Positions 26,676-35,900 of a stretch of 64,000 nucleotides of DNA are shown piece by piece. The stretch is from Bacillus sp. DTU_2020_1000418_1_SI_GHA_SEK_038 (GTDB taxonomy: Bacteria > Bacillota > Bacilli > Bacillales > Cytobacillaceae). The position numbers were made by a program, and so were the translations under genes. Below the pieces are notes generated by a model. It was not told where the DNA came from. It saw only the letters and a program-made list of their open reading frames with translations, and searched no databases. The stretch covers positions 3,968,001-4,032,000 of the forward strand of contig NZ_CP135435.1 in NCBI RefSeq assembly GCF_032341175.1, written 5' to 3'. The stretch's first letter is position 1, and each line of letters begins with the position of its first letter.

Positions 26676-26704
26676 AAAGCGCCATGTCATTGGCGCTTTT
26701 TTTC
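26676..26704 (+). terminator. Terminator after slaP
   Basis: AAAGCGCC pairs with GGCGCTTT around an 8-base loop, followed by a T run. Confidence 0.85.
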
Positions 26705-26800
26705 TTCCGATCTGTTAAATCTAAAAACCGTCATATGATCACAAGGTTTGGTACTGAATAAATCCCGTACACATAATCACTATTTTTGTCTTTTTCATGA

Positions 26801-26838
26801 AAAAGAGGTCTGAAGCAACTGAGCTTCAGACCTCTTTT
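26801..26838 (-). terminator. Terminator after the NlpC/P60 gene
   Basis: A perfect 16-bp stem (AAAAGAGGTCTGAAGC with its complement) with T-rich sequence on both sides; it can act in both directions. Confidence 0.85.
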
Positions 26839-26841
26839 GTA

Positions 26842-27573
26842 TTATTTATAAGCATCTAGTGCATAGTAGTCAATATGTGTTTTCATATCTGTAATAAAGG
26901 TTCCACCTAGGCCGTACTGTCCGCCATGGTTTGAATCATATGTATAGACGCGGAACTTATCGCCAGGCTGAAGCACGCGAACCATTTCCAATTCATTATT
27001 GCTATCGCGCTTCCAAAGATTAATCGGCTTCTTAATTTCAACGACACCAATTTGGTTTTCCTTTAAATCAAGGCCCATGAACTTTCCATCTGCCGGAGGA
27101 GCTGGCGGAGACTCAAGCTCTACGAATCTTTTAGCACCTGCGTAACGATTCTTCCAATACTTTTCTGTATTTAAATTGCTAATTTTGATACCCTTTGTTG
27201 AATCTGCATGAATAAACTGGTTATCACCAATATAAATGCCTGAATGTGAGACACGATTACCAACTGTGATAAAGAAAACCGCATCCCCTGGAATTAGATC
27301 TGCCTTATCTACAGGTGTACCTGTATGATATTGATCAGTTGAGATTCTTGGCAGATTTACACCGAACTCGCTGTATACGTAAGATAAAAATCCTGAGCAA
27401 TCAAAACCATTTGTGGAATCTCCACCATATACATAAGGAATACCAATTAATTTTTTGCTATATTCTATGATATTTGAATTTGTATTTTGTTCTGCTGCAC
27501 TCGCTTGACTAACCCCAAAAATGGTAGGAAATAGCAATGAGGCTGTGATGACGACTTTCGCTAAATTTTTCAT
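26842..27573 (-). CDS. Secreted NlpC/P60 endopeptidase with C-terminal wall domain
   Basis: 243 residues. A signal peptide (1-26, ending SQASA) precedes an NlpC/P60 domain (about 35-150) that cleaves peptidoglycan stem peptides. The Cys is in TNGFDCSGFLSYVY, the His in RVSHSGIYIG, and a third polar residue in QFIHADS. After the Pro-rich linker ESPPAPPADGK comes the shared domain of about 80 residues (QIGVVEIKKPINLWKRD, then GGQYGLGG). That domain also occurs in the glycosidase, PPEP-like and nucleotidase genes of this window. AGGAGG precedes the ATG. I infer the shared domain anchors the enzyme in the wall. Confidence 0.9.
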   Translation of the reverse strand: MKNLAKVVITASLLFPTIFGVSQASAAEQNTNSNIIEYSKKLIGIPYVYGGDSTNGFDCSGFLSYVYSEFGVNLPRISTDQYHTGTPVDKADLIPGDAVFFITVGNRVSHSGIYIGDNQFIHADSTKGIKISNLNTEKYWKNRYAGAKRFVELESPPAPPADGKFMGLDLKENQIGVVEIKKPINLWKRDSNNELEMVRVLQPGDKFRVYTYDSNHGGQYGLGGTFITDMKTHIDYYALDAYK

Positions 27574-27741
27574 GTAGGCCTCCTGAAATCAAGAAAAATG
27601 TCATTTCTTATCGCTTACTAATATGATTTTACATTATTTTCTGTCAGTTTTACGTTTCAATTCTATTAAATTATAGTCGTTATATTACAATCATGTTACA
27701 AAAAAGACTATTTTACTAGGATAAGAGAAGGAGGAAATATA

Positions 27742-27942
27742 ATTGTAAGGATTTTTAATGAATGTGCCTTGTTTGGCCAATGTATTGAGGGTACAAGCTT
27801 AATAGAGAAAATGAGTGAGGTTGACGGTTGGACATGATGGGAGCGATACAAGCTGGTATGGGAACTTAGTTGGGGGTCCTCTGGAGTGAGTTATGCTTAT
27901 TCGACAGGAATTGGGGTTGGTGGAAAGTTATTATCACAATAA
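27742..27942 (+). pseudogene. Possible small peptide gene, broken or not translated
   Basis: AAGGAGG at 27728-27734 lies 7 bases before an ATT codon that opens 66 codons with one in-frame TGA at codon 32. The peptide ends with a glycine-rich, cationic tail (SWGSSGVSYAYSTGIGVGGK, then LLSQ) and two stop codons. TTG one base later runs straight into TAA. An excellent ribosome site with no usable start and a single stop suggests decay of a small secreted-peptide or bacteriocin-like gene. I know no matching family. An 18-bp stem-loop overlaps its end. The rest of 27574-28001 holds only promoter-like AT-rich sequence. Confidence 0.3.
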
Positions 27943-27956
27943 TAATTTCCACCAAC
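27916..27956 (+). other. Strong 18-bp stem-loop without a T tract
   Basis: GTTGGTGGAAA and TTATTAT pair with ATAATAA and TTTCCACCAAC, with one bulged G and a CACA loop. Neither strand has a T run after it, so it is not a canonical terminator. It overlaps the end of the candidate small ORF. Confidence 0.8.
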
Positions 27957-27978
27957 AAAAACCCTGACAAAAGCAGGA

Positions 27979-28003
27979 AAACCTTCTTGCAATAAGAAGG
28001 TTT
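27979..28003 (-). terminator. Terminator at the end of the 135-residue gene
   Basis: AAACCTTCTT and AAGAAGGTTT form a perfect 10-bp stem overlapping the stop codon, with T-rich stretches further along the - strand. Confidence 0.6.
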
Positions 28004-28409
28004 AGGAAAAATCCGGCCAATTTTTTTGGAATTGGTCTCCTTTAATTTTTACAAGTGTTCTATATCGGAAAGGCATTAATTCGCTTGCATCTTTATCAAT
28101 AAATTCCAGAGCGAGCTCCAAAGGAATGAGATGAAATTGATCCTCTACTTCAGAAAGAAAGAAAGCGTCCTTAATTTTTCCGCTTTTCTTCGTGTCAATC
28201 AGTAAAAAAGCTGGATAATAGCTGCCATCATTAGCTTCGAGAATTGCCTTTGCCGTTACAAACCCTTTCGGCTCTTGCTCAATATCATCATTTGCTGTTT
28301 TATCTAAAGTTTTCTGAGCCCAGCCTTGTCTTTTATATCCCCCAATAATTTTCGGAGGATTTTTTTCAAACTGTTTTCTAATTTGATCATATTCGGAACT
28401 AAATGACAT
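28002..28409 (-). CDS. Hypothetical cytoplasmic protein, 135 aa
   Basis: I do not recognise this family. The start is ATG 28409 (MSFSSEYDQIRKQF), with GGAGGG 5 bases before it; the longer frame to 28463 has no ribosome site. It has no signal peptide or membrane helix and is charged. A KNPPKIIGGYKRQGWAQ segment sits near the N-terminus. The body alternates strands and acidic loops (YYPAFLLIDTKKSGKIKDAFFL, shortened here), which suggests a small alpha/beta domain. Neighbours are exported wall enzymes but it is separately terminated and its role is unknown. Confidence 0.7.
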   Translation of the reverse strand: MSFSSEYDQIRKQFEKNPPKIIGGYKRQGWAQKTLDKTANDDIEQEPKGFVTAKAILEANDGSYYPAFLLIDTKKSGKIKDAFFLSEVEDQFHLIPLELALEFIDKDASELMPFRYRTLVKIKGDQFQKNWPDFS

Positions 28410-28630
28410 TCTTTTCCCTCCAACGAAAAGGGTCTTTAAGGATTTCCCTATAAATAGGAACAAAATTAAGATTGCATGTACTAGCGTATCATATCATAAA
28501 TGACAAATCAAACAGATGTCTATAACAATTTTTAGCACAGTCAGAATTTTATAACTCCCAATACATTATTATCTTATATTTTTCCCACTAAACCACTTAA
28601 ATTACTTTTATTTTTTCTTTCATTGACTTT

Positions 28631-28725
28631 TCATGCATATGAACGGGTTTTATTCATGACGTAAACGATAAAGATCAAGTATGCATAGGGCATAATCGCT
28701 AACATTATTTTCTAACAAAGCCTTA
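28631..28725 (-). repeat. Dispersed repeat, family B, copy 1
   Basis: The - strand starts TAAGGCTTTGTTA and ends GAATAAAACCCGTTC plus about ten bases. It aligns along its length with 31415-31510 on the + strand, roughly three quarters identical. The two copies face each other around the 824-residue glycosidase gene. The remaining part of 28410-28807 is AT-rich with a terminator at 28733-28796. Confidence 0.8.
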
Positions 28726-28732
28726 AATAAAA

Positions 28733-28796
28733 GGGCCAATTTCTCTGCAATATCGGTGAACAGCAAGCATGTTCTGTATTGAGAGAAATTTGCCCC
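28733..28796 (-). terminator. Terminator after the phosphodiester glycosidase gene
   Basis: A 14-bp stem with one mismatch (GGGCAAATTTCTCT side and AGAGAAATTGGCCC side) encloses a second small hairpin and is followed by TTTT on the - strand. Confidence 0.65.
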
Positions 28797-28807
28797 ATTA
28801 AAAATAA

Positions 28808-31282
28808 TTACTTGTAAACAGCCTGAATCTGATCGATATAGATGATTCCGCTATTTTTATTAGCGTCATCTACTTCCATATAACGGACTGGTACGTCAAT
28901 GATTAATGGCGTTTTAATTCCTTCAGGAACAACTGCCTCCACATACTTCCAGCCTGTCCAATCTAAATTCTTCGTAAAATCAAGTTGGATTTCTTTATTA
29001 TCCGCATCTTTCAGCTGCATTCTTAACCAATGTCCTTGCCCATCGCCATACACCCACATGCCTATTTTCTTAGGGGAGCCCTTAATGGCAAGTGGCTTGA
29101 CTGCATCAACATAAGCACCAGAAGTACCTGTTGTTCCTGAAAAATCATAGCTTAGCTTGATTGAATTTTTCCCAGTTTTGACGATAGAAGTTTCATTTTC
29201 AATTTTCACGTTGTTGTATCTTGCACCTGAAGCTTTGTAATTAGCGATTCCACCCTCAAACCCTTCTAGCAGAATCGGTTCAGGTGTTCCAACGGTTACA
29301 TTCACTTTTGCGGAAACTGCCCCATGCGTGATCGTAATGGTGCCTGTGCCATCCGCTGCACCTGCTTTAAATTCACCTTTATTATTGATGGTGCCAATAT
29401 TAGGTGTGACACTCCACTTAAATAAAGTTGGGTCGGTAATGACTGTTTTTCCTTTATAAATTCCCTTTGGCTGGATTGTATAAATATTATTTTTCTCAAC
29501 GATAATATCCTTCTCATCAACATGTATACTTTCCAGTGTATTGATAATATTAAGCTTAACCTTGCTGCTTATATTTCCTGCCGAAACGGCAATTTCACTT
29601 TGATTTAGTGTAGTTGCCACTGTATAGCTTCCGTCTGCGTTTTTCTTTAATGCTGGTGAAGAGAATGCGATAGGCTGCGTGACAGGAACTGCATTATAGA
29701 ACTGATCCATTCCTTTTACAGTAATGCCTAAGTCTTTGTATGTAGCCCCTGCGAAAAGTGTAACATCAGCCGGGTTAACGATAAGCTGTTGAAGCGGACC
29801 TTTTAACCATTGGCTAATAAAAAGCAGTGCATTCGAAACTGACCGTGGTGCTCCATCCGAAGGCTTGTTAACTATAGAGACTTTCTCATCCCCATGGTCC
29901 CTTGTTACGAGGGTGGATGACCCGCCTCCATCAAAAGTAAATGCATGAATAGCACCAAGATCCTTCATAACAGATGCCATTTCCTGTAAAGTCAGACCTG
30001 CACTTTGCGTGCTGCGCCCATCAACTACAGCTGTAACGATTCCGCCATCTGCTTTAATTCCAATGGCAGATCTAGGATGAACACCAGGAACATCCTGAGG
30101 AACGATGGCACCATTTTTAACGAGATGATAACGACCGCTAATGGCCTCTGTTACATCATTCCATTCACTTGGAGAAAACTGAGCCCTAACCTCGACCTTG
30201 TCTCCTTCGTTAACAGTTTGTAAAAAGTCGCTGGCAAAATGATGTCCTGATAAAACAAATTCCCCATCGTTCAATCGTTCATTTCCTATGCTGCTCACAA
30301 CTTTTGACACCGTACCTGTTAAAACGCTATGCCCGTTCAGCTGCCCAGAATCAATTTTCACAACCACCTCAGTGCCAAGCTCATTCGTTCTTGTCGAGCT
30401 TGCAAAAGAAGGTGTGTAGAGCACAAGATGATTCGCTGATCTATTTCGGTTCACAGAATTAATTTTATATGGCTCTTGTCCATTTATTTGAACTGAAAGT
30501 GAAAGTTCCGGACTGCCAATGATCGGCTTCCCCGCACTCGTTAGCCCAAAAACAGCTAATTGATTGATAGGCGTTTGACTGGTTGAAACGATATTTCCCT
30601 TTTGAATCATTAAGTCAATCGGATGACCGTTTTTATCAAAATAATCTCCGTTGATGCCTGCAACAACATGCTTATTTTCCGTTTGTGCCTTGTTTGCTTG
30701 ACTCGCAACGGTTTCAAATCCAAATAATTGTCCATTGGCTAGTGCTGTTTCCAAGCTTATTTTTTCTGTTTTCCCATCATACTCAACAGTATAAATTTTC
30801 TGTTTCCCACGGTTACTATCAACTGAAAGCTGTGTTTCCGTTACCCCAGGAGCAATTTTTTTCGATTTCTGCTCGGTTACAGCCCCGATCGAAAGATTCC
30901 CGATAGGCTTAGTGGGATTACTTCCGCCATAAGCTGCTTCAAGCTCAGCAAGCTTTCTCTTAGAAGGTGTCCGATAATCCACATAGCCTGCTATTTTCGT
31001 AATATAATAGCCTCCGCCAAGTCCATACTGACCCCCATGTAGATTGTCATAACGATAGACTCGATATTGCTCGCCAGGCTTTAATATGCGAGTAAAAACC
31101 AGTTTGTTTCCATCTCTTTTCCAAAGGTTAATCGGCTTGAGTACCTTAATTTTACCCACTTGCCCTTTCACCATTAGCAGGCCGTCCCAATATACCTTAG
31201 GCTCACTTGCCTGAGCCGGAGATTGAAGTCCAAAAATCAATGCTGCCACAACTGCTAAGTTAATAATCCACTTTTTCCCCAT
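28808..31282 (-). CDS. Secreted phosphodiester glycosidase with wall and Ig-like domains
   Basis: 824 residues. A signal peptide (about 1-25, ending AQAS) is followed by the shared wall domain (about 29-112: VYWDGLLMVKGQIGKVKVL... PINLWKRDGN). Next comes a phosphodiester glycosidase (NAGPA/DUF2233) domain, about 150-490, with VAGINGDYFDKNGHPIDLM and FTFDGGGSSTLVTRD. A Big-type Ig-like region (about 500-670) and a C-terminal carbohydrate-binding-like module (about 675-824) complete it. NAGPA enzymes split glycosyl-phosphodiesters. In this wall setting a plausible substrate is a glycosyl-1-phosphate substituent on a wall polymer, which is inference. AGGAGAGG precedes the ATG. It is flanked by inverted copies of repeat family B. 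Confidence 0.87.
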   Translation of the reverse strand: MGKKWIINLAVVAALIFGLQSPAQASEPKVYWDGLLMVKGQVGKIKVLKPINLWKRDGNKLVFTRILKPGEQYRVYRYDNLHGGQYGLGGGYYITKIAGYVDYRTPSKRKLAELEAAYGGSNPTKPIGNLSIGAVTEQKSKKIAPGVTETQLSVDSNRGKQKIYTVEYDGKTEKISLETALANGQLFGFETVASQANKAQTENKHVVAGINGDYFDKNGHPIDLMIQKGNIVSTSQTPINQLAVFGLTSAGKPIIGSPELSLSVQINGQEPYKINSVNRNRSANHLVLYTPSFASSTRTNELGTEVVVKIDSGQLNGHSVLTGTVSKVVSSIGNERLNDGEFVLSGHHFASDFLQTVNEGDKVEVRAQFSPSEWNDVTEAISGRYHLVKNGAIVPQDVPGVHPRSAIGIKADGGIVTAVVDGRSTQSAGLTLQEMASVMKDLGAIHAFTFDGGGSSTLVTRDHGDEKVSIVNKPSDGAPRSVSNALLFISQWLKGPLQQLIVNPADVTLFAGATYKDLGITVKGMDQFYNAVPVTQPIAFSSPALKKNADGSYTVATTLNQSEIAVSAGNISSKVKLNIINTLESIHVDEKDIIVEKNNIYTIQPKGIYKGKTVITDPTLFKWSVTPNIGTINNKGEFKAGAADGTGTITITHGAVSAKVNVTVGTPEPILLEGFEGGIANYKASGARYNNVKIENETSIVKTGKNSIKLSYDFSGTTGTSGAYVDAVKPLAIKGSPKKIGMWVYGDGQGHWLRMQLKDADNKEIQLDFTKNLDWTGWKYVEAVVPEGIKTPLIIDVPVRYMEVDDANKNSGIIYIDQIQAVYK

Positions 31283-31414
31283 TTTCCCTCTCCTTCATTA
31301 TACTATTCTATTATTATATGACATTTTCCCAAAAAATTGGACAAATATCCACATAAAACGACTATTGGACTATGATATTGTTGGATTTTGTTAATTTTGG
31401 GGTAAGAACCTACA

Positions 31415-31510
31415 TAAGGCTTTGTTAATGAATATTGGTTGGCGATCAGAGCGCCTTATGCATACCTGCTCTCTACGTTATTCGTCCCGAATAAAACCCG
31501 TTCGCATGCA
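31415..31510 (+). repeat. Dispersed repeat, family B, copy 2
   Basis: Starts TAAGGCTTTGTTA and contains the blocks TTATGCATACCTG and GAATAAAACCCGTTC shared with 28631-28725. Here the middle GCCTTATGCAT can pair with ATGCATAAGGC at 31509-31519, an 11-bp stem with a loop of about 45 bases. The rest of 31283-31584 holds the terminator of the PPEP-like gene. Confidence 0.8.
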
Positions 31511-31552
31511 TGCATAAGGCTGATAATCCACAATAATCACTATTATGTAAAA

Positions 31553-31578
31553 TAAAAACCCCTCGAATAATCGAGGGG
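31553..31578 (-). terminator. Terminator after the PPEP-like gene
   Basis: CCCCTCGA and TCGAGGGG form a perfect stem with a 4-base loop, followed on the - strand by TTTTTATTTT. Confidence 0.9.
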
Positions 31579-31584
31579 AACTTG

Positions 31585-32493
31585 CTATTTAATATTTTCA
31601 ATAAATTGATAGGTTTTTGGTGCAAGGGTCTGCAGTTTTTTTCTTGTATCTTTGTCACGGTAATACATGGCAAAGCATTCCGCGAAATACTCCTCTGGAT
31701 AAAGGTTAAAATATTCTTCATTTGGGAATAGCTTTTTCTTTTCTAAATTCCAGATAGCGCTAAATCCAGAGGAAGTTGATAAATGGTTTTTTAGTATATT
31801 ATCTATGGTGTGGGCTAGCTCGTGTAATTCAAGATTAATCGAGCCATGTCCGTTCCCTTTTTCACTATATCCAATTCGAACAACGACCGTTTTATTTCCG
31901 CCAATGCCAGGGACATCATCCCATGTTTTATTGAGATTCTCCCAACCTCGTGGAATAACTCCTTTTAAGTATGCATATTCTTTTGTTTCTGTTATGGGCC
32001 CGTTCACTAGCAGCATGCGAATATTCTGCTGTATTAGTTGAACCAAAACAGACTCAGGCAGAGATTGTAAACGTCCTTTTATTTGGTTAACAGAAGTTGA
32101 ATCATAAGAATCCTGCGGTAAAACAATTAGCGTTTCTACTAAACATTCTTGATTGCATTCTAGTAATTTTCTTTTTGACAAAGAGGGAGTTTCATAGATC
32201 ACATGATCAGACACTTTAGTAATATAGTAATCTCCGCCTACTCCATACTGACCGCCATAGAGGTCATCCATTCGATAAACCCGGTAGACTTCTCCTTGCT
32301 GAAGGATTCTTTCAAATTGCAAGCCATTCTCTGTTCTTTTCCATAAATTAATGGGCTTCACAACAGTAACACGGCCAATTTGCCCTTTTTTAAGCTCCAC
32401 TCCATCCCAGTATACGGTTGCAGCCTGTGACTTCTCAGGGCTCAATGAAATAAATAGAATAATAGCGGCAAAAATAAATAAAAGCCTTCTCAC
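31585..32493 (-). CDS. Secreted PPEP-like (anthrax lethal factor family, M34) metalloprotease
   Basis: About 302 residues. A signal peptide (ending SQA) and the shared wall domain (about 27-110, VYWDGVELKKGQIGRV, KPINLWKR, GGQYGVGG) precede the peptidase. The zinc motif HELAH sits near 224-228, inside GHGSINLELHELAHTID. The third ligand is in NLYPEEYFAE about 40 residues on, with the Tyr seven residues before that Glu, as in Pro-Pro endopeptidase PPEP-1 of Clostridioides difficile and PPEP-2 of Paenibacillus alvei. TWDDVPGIGG also matches that family. I use GTG 32493, six bases after AGGGGGG; ATG 32499 touches the site. PPEPs cut Pro-Pro bonds in surface proteins. The substrate here is unknown. 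Confidence 0.88.
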   Translation of the reverse strand: MRRLLFIFAAIILFISLSPEKSQAATVYWDGVELKKGQIGRVTVVKPINLWKRTENGLQFERILQQGEVYRVYRMDDLYGGQYGVGGDYYITKVSDHVIYETPSLSKRKLLECNQECLVETLIVLPQDSYDSTSVNQIKGRLQSLPESVLVQLIQQNIRMLLVNGPITETKEYAYLKGVIPRGWENLNKTWDDVPGIGGNKTVVVRIGYSEKGNGHGSINLELHELAHTIDNILKNHLSTSSGFSAIWNLEKKKLFPNEEYFNLYPEEYFAECFAMYYRDKDTRKKLQTLAPKTYQFIENIK

Positions 32494-32660
32494 AAACATC
32501 CCCCCTATTAGTCTTATTTTAACGCAAATGAAGGAGCGGTCATAGCCCTTTTGGGTTTGTTAGCTAAATGATGTAAATTCTTTGTCAATTGTGTTGGTAT
32601 GGCAGCGAAATCATACAGTTGATTGACCATTTCTAGCGATTTACCGATAAAATCATGCAT

Positions 32661-32834
32661 TTTATCAGCCAGTAATACAGCTTTGTAAATTTGTCAGCCA
32701 AATCTAGTGGTTTGTCAGCCAGATTTAGTAGTTTATCAGCCAATTCTAGTGGTTTGTCAGCCAATTATGCCAGTTTGTCAGCCAATTCAAACTTTGGTGG
32801 CCCATTACCACCAGTTTGTCAGCCAATTCACGTT
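32661..32834. repeat. TTTGTCAGCCAA repeat cluster 1
   Basis: Seven or more degenerate copies of TTTGTCAGCCAATTCTAGTG spaced about 21 bp. The same motif recurs in three further intergenic gaps (38694-38918, 44408-44509, 52534-52633), always in the same + strand orientation. Nothing else is visible in 32494-32943 apart from the terminator. Confidence 0.9.
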
Positions 32835-32898
32835 TTGACGACCTTCTCCATCAACTCATTACCAACTCACATCAATTCAACCACCCAACACTTTTACC

Positions 32899-32936
32899 AA
32901 AAATAAAGCCAGCCCACTATCCAAAATGAGCTGGCC
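32899..32936 (-). terminator. Terminator after the subtilase gene
   Basis: GCCAGCTCA and TGGGCTGGC form the stem on the - strand, followed by TTTATTTTT. Confidence 0.75.
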
Positions 32937-32943
32937 CTGATTC

Positions 32944-35900
32944 TTATTTATACACATTCAAAGTATATGGAGTTAATGTAGCATTGCCGTTCACGTCACG
33001 AACCTTAATATGATACGTGCCTTTTGTTAAGTTAAAGTTAAGAACTTCGTTATCCCCTTCTGGGTAGTAATCGACAGTGGCAACGAGCTTGCCATTTTTA
33101 TATAGAGAGATGACGCCATCAATCTCTATGCCGGATTGAAGCTCGATTTTACCTTTAGCCGCTTTATCTAGCTTTAATACATACCAGTCTTCATCTCCGT
33201 AAGGGATGCCTGCATTTAAATGGCCAACCGCTTGCAGATGCTTGGCGGAAACGGCTTTGAGGGCAATTGGCTTAGATGGGATGTTGTTTTTAACAACGGA
33301 GCCTTTGTCCTCGTCATTTTTGTTTACAGGATTGATCGATAACACATACGGGAGAAGCGAGAAGCTATTTGGCCATTCAAAATAGGCAGATACTGAGAAA
33401 ATATAATTTTTGCCTTTTTCTGTTTTAAATGAGCCAAAGGTTTTTCCGGACATGGCTCCTTTTTCTAAGTACTGGGCCGTTCTCATTTCTTCATCATCCA
33501 GCTTACGGTTCTTGTTCGTATCCTCGTAAACGACAAACATTCCATAGAAAGGACTGAGCAGTTCTTTCGGATATTGGGCTTTAAACTGATCGCTAACTTG
33601 CTTTCTTTCCAATGTCATGCCATAAATTTCATCATTCTTGCTTTCAAAATAGAAGTTATCCTGGTCGTATGGCATAGAGAAGTTACCTTCAATTACATTC
33701 GCTGGGAGATTCTTAACCTCTTCCATTTTGTCATTATCCTCATATTTATCTTGAGGATTTTTCACAGTCAGCTTTGAAGTAAACTTATATGGATCAAAAG
33801 AAATAGCCCCATTATAATAGTTTGTATTTACTTTTATATAGTAGGTTTCATTCTTTTTGAATCCTGCGAACAAACGGTTTTCTAGGCTGCCTGTTAACCA
33901 GAAAGAATATTCGTTTGAAGCAATCTGTTCCATATAGGAGAACTCTTTTCCATCACGATCTTTCTCTGTTCTTACTTGATAGATTCCAAACATCGGAACA
34001 GTTGCATTGTTCTTTTCCAAAGTGAATTCGTATATGCCATTCTCCTCTGATGTGACACTGAACCAGTCCTCATCCTCCAATGTTTGCAAATAACCTGTCG
34101 CTTCATCGTTGATATTATAAGGCTGCGCGCCATCCTTAATCATTTGAACATAATCAAATTCTTCTGCTGGCCGTTCTATTAATAGAAGTTCTCTCTGTTT
34201 CTCAATCGAGCTGTCTTCATCCATGATATGCATCATTGGCAGTGAATCTTCGTCTGGCGGAAGAACCTTACCTTGTACCTTCAGCTCGTATGGAATGGCT
34301 GATGATTCAGGGGTTTGCTTTTCATCAATCATCCCCCAGTTAATGAAAAAGTCGAAAATCCCAAAGTAGTTGCTCACTTTATTTGAGACTTTAATGGAAT
34401 AATCCATTCCTGGCTGTGCCAAAAACGATAAGGATTCGCCTTCGCTCTTCCCCTTACTATTGGCATAGAAGTTTGGTTCACGCTCGTCTTCCTTTAAAGC
34501 AGGAAGCTCAAATTCACCTTCCATTCCTCCTTCTTCAGGCGAAGGCATCTTGAAAATCTCGTAAACACTTAAACTTGTATCAACTCCCGGTATTCCTGAC
34601 AGGTCAATTTTAATAACCTGCTCTTCCTCAACAGTAAAAGTAAAGTAATCATTGTCTCCTTCTTCACCAATTAAAGTATACTTTTCCTTTGATGTATCGT
34701 ATGGCAGCTCGATATTAATCGGTTCATCGAAGGTAGATTCATCTGCTGGAAGAACTGGGTGCTTTTTAACGGAAATTGTATACTTAGATTGCTGCTTATT
34801 TGAATCATCATAGCTTCCATTGACATCCTTCACACCGAATGAAAGTGTTCCAGTATAAGGAACTTTATACAATTTTCCTTCTGTCTTCCCGTCCATCACA
34901 TGATTCACTTCAAGCTTATCTTTGCCCTCTTGGGATTGGAGGTTAAGCATTAATTTGTAATCAAATTGTTTAGAGCCTTCTAGAGAAAATTGGATGTACT
35001 CACCTTTTTTCACTTGGGCTGAATACCACTTTTCTTCGAATGGCTTCGTAATAGCTCCCTTTACTTCGCTCGTTTTCGCTAAATCTACAGGGACTGCATT
35101 TTCTTCAATTTCCTTATCAGTCCAAGGCTTGCTCGTAAAGGAAGGAAGCTTTTTAATATCAAAGTTGAGAGCTGCGACAGGATTGACAAGTCCATTTCCG
35201 TATTTAATATCAAATCCAGGGTCACCAAGATCCTGTGCCGTATGCTCTAAAATATATTCCACCTGTGATGGTGTTAAGTTAGGATGTTTTGATAAAAGCA
35301 GTGAAGCTGCCCCAGCCACCATTGGAGAGGCCATCGATGTACCGCTCATCTCACGGAAGCTTGATAATTTCTCAGGTTCATAGATAGGAGCGTATACTTC
35401 ATCACCAGGTGCAACAATATCTACGGACGGGCCATAGCTCGAAAAGCTTGAGAGTTTTTTAGACTTATCGACTGAACCAACACTAATGACACCCTCGAAT
35501 GCAGCAGGATAACTAACCATTGTATCCCCTGTATTGCCGGCAGCAGCGACAATCGTAATATTTTTCTCTAACGCCTTTTTGATGGCTTCTTCAATTAGTG
35601 GCGACTTCATTGGTCCGCCTATGCTCATGTTAATCACTTTCACGTTCTTTTCTACCGCATGCAAAATCCCTTGTGCAATCGAATAGTCATAAGCTCCCCA
35701 GCTGCGATCAAATACGTCAATCGGGAGGATCTTTACATTCGGATTAACCCCAAAGCCACCGATGCCATTATTTTTATTTCCAGCAATAATCCCTGTCACA
35801 TGCGTCCCATGATAGTCAGGTGTTCCTTGATTCATCGGGTTAACGGCATTGTAACTTGGGAGCAGTTTCCCCTTTAATTCTGGATGGTGCACATCCACAC

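Noticed and set aside
32691..32906. 71-residue serine-rich frame on the + strand
   Set aside because: It is a translation of the TTTGTCAGCCAA repeats with no ribosome site.
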